A stretch of 64,000 nt of DNA from Pseudobacteroides cellulosolvens ATCC 35603 = DSM 2933 (GTDB lineage Bacteria; Bacillota; Clostridia; Acetivibrionales; DSM-2933): the NCBI RefSeq assembly GCF_001262605.1, contig NZ_LGTC01000001.1, forward strand, positions 806,001-870,000. The letters run 5' to 3'. Below, piece after piece: positions 56,224 through 62,660 of this stretch. How positions within the stretch are numbered: the first letter of the stretch is position 1; every line of letters starts with the position of its first letter. The position numbers and the translations under genes are program-made. The notes under the pieces are model-generated. The model did not search any database. It saw only the letters and a program-made list of their open reading frames with translations, and was not told the origin of the DNA.

Positions 56224-57528
56224 GTTGGACTAAGCCGCACAGCGGCAGCTGGTGCCAATCAGATTTTCAAACAATTTCATCAAGAATATAGCCAATTTAA
56301 TAGTGAAAAATAAAACCTTCTTTTGTGATAAAATTTCCAAAAACACACAAGGAGGCATTTTTATGTCAGTACTAAGAGAACAAATGATACGGGATATGGG
56401 CCTAAAAGGTTTATCTCAAAAAACTATTCAATCCTATGTCAGGTATATTGTGGATTATGCACGATATTACAAAATATCGCCTGACAAACTGGGTCCAAAT
56501 GAAATTAAGGAATATCTATCTTATCTAATTAGCCAAAGAAAACTAAGCAATGAGTATGTCCGAGGATGTTATTGTGCCATGAGATTTCTATATGAAACAA
56601 CACTCGCAAGGAATTGGGAAAGTTTTAAAATTCCACAACTCAAAAGAAAACGCAAAACACCTGAGATACCAACAGATCAAGAGATTCAAAAAATATTTGA
56701 CAATGCACCTCAAGAAAAATATAGAACAATGTTCACATTAATGTTTGCGACCGGTATGAGGATTGGTGAGGCTATACGGCTTCAAATAAAGGATATCCAG
56801 CCTGAACATAGTCTTATTCAAATTTGGAATGGAAAAGGTCAAAAAGATAGAGTTACATTGCTATCTCCGTCTCTTTTGAAAGAACTTGAAGAACATGAAA
56901 TAGCAATGTCTTACGGAAACAGACATTGCCCAAAGTGCCAGCTTGAAAAAGAAAAGATAGGCTCGATAAGCAAGTAGATAGAATGCTGCCTATTGACTAT
57001 TTTCATGTTGTTTTTACACTCCCGGATTCTCTTAATGATTTGATTTTACATAATCAAAAAATATTGTATGGAGTGCTATAAAAATGCGTTAAAGAAACAC
57101 TTATGGAACTTGGCAGAAATAAGCTTAAGGCGGATATTGGTGCAATTGCAATCCTTCATACCTGGGGCAAAATCTATCATATAATCCCCATGTTCATTAT
57201 GTAGTAACAGACGGAGGAATTAATGTTGATTCTAAAAAATGGATTAGTAGCAAAAAAGGATATTTGTTGCCAGTTAAATATTAAATACTTCTATTTGGCA
57301 TGCTATAAAATATTTTACGGCCATAAATTAGATGAATTTTTTTAGAAAATTATGAAATCAAAGTGTTTTTAATTGTTAGAATATTGAAAAGTATTCATAT
57401 AATGATACAATTGTAGTTGTAAGCAGAAATTAATCAGATAAAGGAAAATACATCTTTAACTAATGCAAAAACAGCTAAGAAAAAGTCAAAACCCAAATTC
57501 TTAATGAGTGCGTGTGGCTTAGTCCAAC
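56224..57528 (+). mobile_element. IS91-type element, copy B, internally deleted
   Basis: Same ends as copy A (GTTGGAC at 56224, GTCCAAC ending 57528) but 1.3 kb long. A deletion fuses the recombinase to the transposase, and further losses remove the 3' part of the transposase. Confidence 0.82.
56363..57280 (+). pseudogene. Recombinase-transposase fusion fragment in copy B
   Basis: MSVLREQMIRDMGLKGLSQK through SLLKELEEH is the recombinase (about 178 residues). It then continues as EIAMSYGNRHCPKCQ of the transposase. The joint is at TGAAGAACA (56887-56895), a 9-base sequence present at both matching places in copy A, 529 bases apart. The transposase part shifts frame soon after and stops at 56977. 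Remnants run to about 57280. Not functional. Confidence 0.82.
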
Positions 57529-57603
57529 GAAAGCCATTAGTTGAAATTGTTTTTGGCCTTTTAATTAGGTGCATGTAATTCTTTTTAGAAAGGGGGCTTT
57601 AAG

Positions 57604-58323
57604 ATGGGTTTTGAAGAAATTGCAAGTGCAAATGAGAATAGGATTAAACATAATAATTACCCTGGAAGAGGGATAGTTATTGGAAAAACTCCTGACAGCA
57701 AAAGTTATGTTCAAATATATTGGATTATGGGAAGAAGTAGTAATAGTAGAAATAGAGTGTTTGTAATTGAAGGAGATTGTGTTAAAACAAAAGCATTTGA
57801 CGAGAATAAAATGGAAGATCCAAGTCTGATTATATACTACCCAATAAAAAGTTATTTGAATTTTCATATAGTTGGGAATGGGGATCAAACTGATACTGTT
57901 TTTGACTATATAAGACGAGGAAAGGATTTTGAAAGTGCTTTGAATACTAGAGATTTTGAACCTGATTTCCCAAACTACACCCCAAGAATTTCAGGAATAG
58001 TAGATTTGAACGAAAGGAGATATGTCCTATCAATACTAAAGACAATTAATAATGCTCCTGAGCTAGCTCAAAAAAATTATTATAATTATAATAAAGGAAT
58101 AGATGGATATGGACATTGTATTCATACATATAGGGAAGATGGACACCCAATTCCTTCCTTTGAGGGAGAACCATTTATAGTTAAACTGCATGATAAAATT
58201 GAACAAAATGCTAACTACTATTGGAATTTGTTAAATGAAGATAATCGAATTTCTTTGTTAATTAAATACATAGAAATAGAGAGTAGAAATGTAGTGTTTA
58301 AAATCATCAATAAAAACATCTAA
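57604..58323 (+). CDS. IMP cyclohydrolase-like protein
   Basis: A 239-residue protein with the IMP cyclohydrolase (PurO-like) pattern: YPGRGIVIGKTPDSKSYVQI, WIMGRSSNSRNRVFV, DPSLIIYYPI, GNGDQTDTV, FEPDFPNYTPRISGIV and PIPSFEGEPF. PurO closes the ring in the last step of purine synthesis. A lone copy in an accessory array may act on another nucleotide. AAAGGGGG precedes the ATG. The terminal-like GGGCTTTAAG motif touches the start codon. Confidence 0.85.
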   Translation: MGFEEIASANENRIKHNNYPGRGIVIGKTPDSKSYVQIYWIMGRSSNSRNRVFVIEGDCVKTKAFDENKMEDPSLIIYYPIKSYLNFHIVGNGDQTDTVFDYIRRGKDFESALNTRDFEPDFPNYTPRISGIVDLNERRYVLSILKTINNAPELAQKNYYNYNKGIDGYGHCIHTYREDGHPIPSFEGEPFIVKLHDKIEQNANYYWNLLNEDNRISLLIKYIEIESRNVVFKIINKNI

Positions 58324-58348
58324 TTATAATAAAAAGGGGAGAATTAAA

Positions 58349-58714
58349 ATGACAAAACAAGAACAAATAATAGAATGTGAAAAAAGACTTTTGACAGCAT
58401 TCAAAAACAATGATATAGAGGTTGTTGAAGAACTTTTGCATGACAATTTGCTTTTCAATATTCCAAGTGGACAGACTGTAACTAAAGAAATGGATATTGC
58501 AAATATTCGTTCAGGTGTTATGGAAATCATTGAAATAAGTACGAGTGAACAACAAATTTGTGTAACTGATGATATTGCAACTGTTGCGGTTACAATGTAT
58601 GTAAGAGCAAACCTTTCAAACAATTTAATGGAAGGTAAATTTCGATATTTAAGAGTCTGGAAATTTGATAACAACTCGTGGAAAGTAATCGCAGGTAGTC
58701 GTTTTCAAATATGA
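58349..58714 (+). CDS. NTF2-like / DUF4440-type protein
   Basis: A 121-residue SnoaL/DUF4440-like protein: ECEKRLLTAFKNNDIEVVEELL, DNLLFNIPSGQTVTKE, FRYLRVWKFDNNSWKVIAGS. It has the cone-like fold pattern, with helices first, then strands. AAAGGGGAG precedes the start, 25 bases after the cyclohydrolase-like gene, so the pair is cotranscribed. The ligand is unknown. Confidence 0.78.
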   Translation: MTKQEQIIECEKRLLTAFKNNDIEVVEELLHDNLLFNIPSGQTVTKEMDIANIRSGVMEIIEISTSEQQICVTDDIATVAVTMYVRANLSNNLMEGKFRYLRVWKFDNNSWKVIAGSRFQI

Positions 58715-58797
58715 ATAAGGACATATAAAAAAGCTATAGTGAAAATTTATACATTGTACTTAAAGATATGTAAATTATCTACTCAAGCTTTAATAAG

Positions 58798-59092
58798 GAA
58801 TTCACGTCCATGGGAATTCTGAGGCTAGGGTCAGGATACGTCGGAGATCAAGTCCATTACTGCAAGGGCATTGATAGGTATTTCACGAAGAAAGACGTTG
58901 GAGCAGGAGCATGAAGCATGCCATGCCACATCGTCAAAGCAACCGAGTCGGTCAGTGCATTAGCCCGCCAAGTCTGGCTGGGCATGAGCACTGACTTGTA
59001 AGCTTTGACGACGTCAGTAATGGCAACGTTTGGTGAAATTGGTCGCTTGCTGAGCCATCCATGGCTCGGGTTTTTAGGGTTAGGCTTTGAAG
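58798..59092. repeat. GC-rich structured element, complete copy E8
   Basis: The 5' hairpin is built on GAATTC...TCCA...GAATTC (58798-58819). The outer stem CCATTACTG (58854-58862) pairs perfectly with CAGTAATGG (59015-59023). GGCAT pairs with ATGCC around GGAGCATGAAGC. CGTCAAAGC (58932-58940) pairs with GCTTTGACG (59002-59010), enclosing GTCAGTGC (58951-58958) with GCACTGAC (58988-58995). The 3' hairpin GAGCCA-TCCA-TGGCTC (59052-59067) and terminal GGCTTTGAAG complete it. Confidence 0.85.
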
Positions 59093-59103
59093 AATAATAT
59101 ACC

Positions 59104-59638
59104 ATAAAAACGCACAAGGAGGCGTTTTTATGTCAGCACTAAGAGAACAAATGATACGGGATATGAACCTAAAAGGTTTATCTCAAAATTCTTATGGCAC
59201 ATACTACCCCCGAATTTTGCCAAAATACAATATTTGGGTATTGTGGCAAATTCAGCAGTTAAGATGCGGAAACTTTGTATGGAAGTCTTTGCCGATTGGA
59301 ATTATCGAAAAGATAAAGTGATAGAAACATGCAATAAAGAAGCGAAAAAATGTGTTAAATGCAATATAGGGAATATGATGCTGATATATTTAATGTATAA
59401 AAGCAGGGATAGGCCTTATACAAGAGTTTCATAAATTAGCGAAAATCTTGTGAAAAATATTGTTATCCAAAGATATATCAAGGGTGTTTAGCTGGTGTAA
59501 TATTGAAAATTATTGATAAAATGATACAATTGTAGTTGTAAGTGGAAATTAATCAGATAAATGAAAATACATCTTTAATTAATATAGAAAACAGCAAAAA
59601 GTCAAAACCCAAATTTGTAATGCTTGGTTGCAGCTTAG
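59104..59638 (+). mobile_element. IS91-type element, copy C, short remnant
   Basis: It retains the start of the recombinase (MSALREQMIRDMNLKGLSQ from 59130). This is joined after a large deletion to the transposase C-terminus (LPPNFAKIQYLGI, CVKCNIGNMML, RSRDRPYTRVS-like end at 59434) and the right-end region up to GCAGCTTAG at 59638. No intact gene is left. Confidence 0.8.
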
Positions 59639-59716
59639 AGCTCCAAGGTATTAGATGACATAGTCTGCAAAAGACCGCATGTCCCGTGTGGTTTAAAGGC
59701 AGGAAAAGCTTTGAAG
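59639..59716. repeat. GC-rich structured element, 3' fragment E9
   Basis: A hairpin ACCGCA...TGTGGT with TGTCCCG loop (59674-59692) is followed by the terminal motif AGCTTTGAAG (to 59716). It touches the right end of copy C. Confidence 0.6.
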
Positions 59717-59800
59717 TAGATACATATATGTAATTTATTGTTCTTTACTATGATAGTATGAATGAGTTATACATAATAGGAATAACAATAGGAGGGTTCA

Positions 59801-60304
59801 ATGAACTTATTAAATATTAATATTCAGTATTTTATGATAGGTATAATAATTACCTACATTCCTTTTCACTTATTAGAGGAAGCACTGGGTGACTTTCCTA
59901 CTTGGATGAAGGAACATAAGTGGATTCCAGAAAAAATAACATATGGGCATTGGATGGCAAATAACTTGTTTTTTTATTTACCATTATTATTAATAGGACT
60001 TATTAGTTTTCATTTTGGAGGAGACAGGCTGTTATTTTTAGGCGTAGGAATAATAGTTTGGGGACTTATTAATTGTTTTGACCATATAATATATACAATT
60101 AAAGACCGAAGAATATCACCTGGATTATTTACTGGATTAATATTTGGCGTGATATCAGTTTTAGCATTGTTTAAGATATACATGGATAGTATGCTAACAA
60201 TAGGTATTTTAGCGTTATCAATTATAATAGGATTAATATACGCATTTTTACCAATTGTACTTAGTGTGATATTTCATAAAGAATTTAATAAAAAATTTGT
60301 TTGA
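59801..60304 (+). CDS. HXXEE-motif membrane protein
   Basis: A 167-residue protein with four or five predicted membrane helices. The N-terminal HLLEEALGDFPTWM holds the H-x-x-E-E motif of the HXXEE family, and a later CFDHIIYT supplies a second conserved His. Function is unknown; the His/Glu set could bind metal. AGGAGG precedes the ATG. A single gene between E9 and E10. Confidence 0.75.
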   Translation: MNLLNINIQYFMIGIIITYIPFHLLEEALGDFPTWMKEHKWIPEKITYGHWMANNLFFYLPLLLIGLISFHFGGDRLLFLGVGIIVWGLINCFDHIIYTIKDRRISPGLFTGLIFGVISVLALFKIYMDSMLTIGILALSIIIGLIYAFLPIVLSVIFHKEFNKKFV

Positions 60305-60407
60305 TTATAATGTTTAAGTAACAGAATATGTATATCTAAATTATAGTTAAATATAAGTAAATCAGTAATTGTATTGAACATCATTTCTAGGTTGTGTATA
60401 AATAAAG

Positions 60408-60468
60408 AAGGACTATGCAGAGGAATTTTGAGGAGCCGCCGTCCATGGAGGTTTCCGGGTCATAGGGC
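60408..60468. repeat. Possible fragment of the GC-rich element, E10
   Basis: A GC-rich stretch with CCGCC-GTCCAT-GGAGG (60436-60451) forms a hairpin with TCC in the loop, like the 3' hairpins of other copies. It abuts the truncated methyltransferase. Too short to be sure. Confidence 0.4.
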
Positions 60469-60995
60469 AACCTACAACATCTAACACAGCATTTCTGCTT
60501 AATAGATATCCTGAAGCCAGAATAATACTTATAGATATTTCTGAAAAAATGCTTGAAGTTGCAAGGCAAAGATTTAGTGGAAATGAAAATATAAAGTATG
60601 TAGTAGGTGATTATACGAAGCTTAATCTATCTGAAGAGTTTAATATGGTTGTTTCTGCACTTTCAATTCATCATTTAGAAGATTCAGATAAAAAAGAATT
60701 ACTCAGAAAATGCTATTCAGTTTTAAAACCAAACGGTATTTTTATAAATGCAGATCAAGTAATCGGAGAAACGCCTTATATAGATAGCCTTAACAAAAAA
60801 AGATGGAAGGAAAGTATAGAGAAAAGTAGTTTGCTAGAGGAAGAGATACTATCAGCATATGAAAGAATGAAGCTAGACAAAGAAGCAACATTAAAGCAGC
60901 AATTAGAATGGCTTACTGAAATAGGATTAGAGGATGTTAGCTGTATCTATAAGTATTATACATTTGCGGTTATGTTTGGCAGAAAGGCATCCTAA
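60462..60995 (+). pseudogene. 5'-truncated SAM-dependent methyltransferase
   Basis: Coding sequence begins abruptly at IGQPTTSNTAFLLNRYPEAR, which lies where the SAM-binding domain should already be past its first strand (the GxGxG loop is missing). The rest is normal: IILIDISEKMLEVARQRF, VVGDYTKLNL, VVSALSIHHLEDSDK, LKPNGIFINAD. The only ATG (60549) is internal. The missing 5' end lies at the junction with the GC-rich fragment E10. Confidence 0.75.
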
Positions 60996-61047
60996 AAAAC
61001 GAAGAACTAAAAGAATAAAGTATGGGGAAACAAAAAATAAGATTAAA

Positions 61048-61098
61048 TGCCGCCGCGTCCGTGCGTCCTGCATGGAGGGATTGAGAAGGGCTTTGAAG
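61048..61098. repeat. GC-rich structured element, 3' fragment E11
   Basis: A hairpin CCGTGC-GTCCT-GCATGG (61059-61075) is followed by the terminal motif GGGCTTTGAAG (to 61098), just ahead of the deaminase gene. Confidence 0.6.
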
Positions 61099-61125
61099 AT
61101 TAAAGATTAAAGTAAAGGATGGGGT

Positions 61126-62082
61126 ATGATGTCAGATTATGATAAGTTATTTATTAGTGCCATTGAGAATAGAGATATACAAACTTTAAAATTGATTCCT
61201 AAAGCAGACTTACATAACCATTTTTTCCTCGGTGGAAGAAGAGAATATATTAATAAGCGTTTAGGCATTACAATACCTCACCTAAGTAATAAATTGCATA
61301 GCATGGATGAAATGCACACATGGGTTGAAAAAAATATTGGTGATATTTTTGGTACTACTGATAAAAGAAGATTAGCGATTGAAGCTACTTTTGTTCAGGC
61401 AAATGATGATGGTGTCACCGTTTTGGAAATTGGTGATGATGTTTGGGCAAATGGACATTTTTATGGGGGTAACGTAAATCTGCTAATTGAAACATTTCAG
61501 GAAATGCAAGAAATGTTTGCTCCAAAAATAGAATTTCGATTTCAAATTGGTCTATCTAGGCATTGTCCGGTAAACATGCTTGAGGAATGGATTGTACCAT
61601 TTCTCGATAAGGATTGTTTCTTTTCAATTGATTTGTATGGAGATGAAATGGCTCAGCCAATCAAAAATTTTAAACCAATTTACCGAAAAGCCAAAGAAAA
61701 AGGGCTTTTACTAAAAGCTCATGTAGGTGAATGGGGATGTGCAGATTCTGTTAAAGAAGCAGTTGAAGAGCTAGAGTTAAATGAAGTACAACATGGCATT
61801 TCTGCTTACAAGTCTCCAGCAATAATGAACTGGCTTGCAGATAATAAAATTCAGTTAAATATTTGTCCTACAAGTAATGTTATGTTAAATCGAGTGGAAA
61901 GTATAAAAGTTCATCCAATTAAAACTTTGTTTGATCATGGTATAAAAGTTACAGTTAATTCTGATGATATTTTAGTTTTTGGTCAAAGTGTTTCACAAGA
62001 ATTTATTAATTTGTATGATGCAGGATTATTTAATGCTAAAGAATTAAATATTATACGGAAATATGGCTTAGGAATTCAATAG
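61126..62082 (+). CDS. Adenosine deaminase family protein
   Basis: A 318-residue purine-salvage type deaminase. Zinc and catalytic motifs are PKADLHNHF, KAHVGEWG (His and catalytic Glu), EVQHGISA and VTVNSDDILVFG. It is slightly short at the C-terminus, ending IIRKYGLGIQ right before element E12, so a few residues may be lost. It starts at ATG 61126 or 61129 with AAAGGA upstream. It may be a variant acting on modified adenosine. Confidence 0.88.
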   Translation: MMSDYDKLFISAIENRDIQTLKLIPKADLHNHFFLGGRREYINKRLGITIPHLSNKLHSMDEMHTWVEKNIGDIFGTTDKRRLAIEATFVQANDDGVTVLEIGDDVWANGHFYGGNVNLLIETFQEMQEMFAPKIEFRFQIGLSRHCPVNMLEEWIVPFLDKDCFFSIDLYGDEMAQPIKNFKPIYRKAKEKGLLLKAHVGEWGCADSVKEAVEELELNEVQHGISAYKSPAIMNWLADNKIQLNICPTSNVMLNRVESIKVHPIKTLFDHGIKVTVNSDDILVFGQSVSQEFINLYDAGLFNAKELNIIRKYGLGIQ

Positions 62083-62097
62083 AAGGTTTATATGAGG

Positions 62098-62314
62098 GTC
62101 TATCATCCGTGATAGACTCTGAAGTTCGCGAGGCGTGGCAAATAATATATCAACACATGACCGTAAAGGTACGGTTAGAAGATCAAGAAGAATTGCTTCA
62201 TGGGTCATCTCGTAGAAGAGCCATACCACACTGTTTCGCCGGCCGAACAGCGGCTCTCACGGGTATTTCTTTGGGGTCCGGCTCAAACGGTGTCGGGCAT
62301 GTACACGATATATG
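62098..62314. repeat. GC-rich structured element, copy E12
   Basis: A perfect 5' hairpin GTCTATCA-TCCG-TGATAGAC (62098-62117) is followed by GAAGTTCGCGAGGCG. The outer stem ATATATC (62145-62151) pairs with GATATAT (62307-62313). GGTACGG pairs with CCATACC around AAGAAGAATTGCTTCATGGG. GCCGG...CAGCGGC forms a hairpin and CTCACGGGT replaces CTTACGGGT. No 3' hairpin is seen. Confidence 0.8.
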
Positions 62315-62417
62315 GAATTCCATGCGTTACCTCGACATCATGTCTCGGATTTGTTTGGGTTATTCTCTGGAGATTTCTTATTATACTTGGTAAAGATATG
62401 AGGAGTGTGAATGATAC

Positions 62418-62552
62418 TTGGGTGAGCAACTTAACAATCAAAAATTGATTCAGCAATATAACAGAATAAAGGATTTAATTTCTCAAACGGCCATCACTGA
62501 AACAGGACAAAAAATTTATGGTGCACATTATAGTTTTGATAAGTTTGGTTAA
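62418..62552 (+). CDS. Very small open frame, probably a gene remnant
   Basis: TTG 62418 with GAGGAG upstream opens 44 codons: GEQLNNQKLIQQYNRIKDLI, then SQTAITETGQKIYGAHYSFD. It looks coding (helical, polar) but stops early and has no recognised family. It may be the N-terminal stub of a lost cassette gene after E12. Confidence 0.3.
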   Translation: MGEQLNNQKLIQQYNRIKDLISQTAITETGQKIYGAHYSFDKFG

Positions 62553-62564
62553 GAATAAGCATGA

Positions 62565-62605
62565 AGAAAAAATCCCAACTGAAATACTAATTCAATCAGG
62601 ATTTT
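62565..62605 (-). terminator. Terminator of the SulP gene
   Basis: On the minus strand AAAATCC (complement of 62599-62605) pairs with GGATTTT (complement of 62569-62575), followed by T-rich sequence. A second hairpin GGTGCA-TGC-TGCACC lies at about 62624-62638. Confidence 0.6.
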
Positions 62606-62660
62606 GTGTACGTCTAGGAAATTATGGTGCATGCTGCACCACAATTGTCAAATAAAAAGG

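Noticed and set aside
59070..59092. GTTAGGC in E8 as an integron R' box
   Set aside because: No matching RYYYAAC partner at the other end, and other copies do not keep the box.
49472..59092. GC-rich elements as group I or group II introns
   Set aside because: No recognisable group I core or group II domain V sequence was found, and they lie between genes, not inside them.
49440..62400. Open frames across the GC-rich elements (e.g. 50406-50615, 54354-54545, 56018-56313, 62109-62448)
   Set aside because: They coincide with structured repeats, lack ribosome sites and show repeat-derived, Arg/Cys-rich sequence on both strands.
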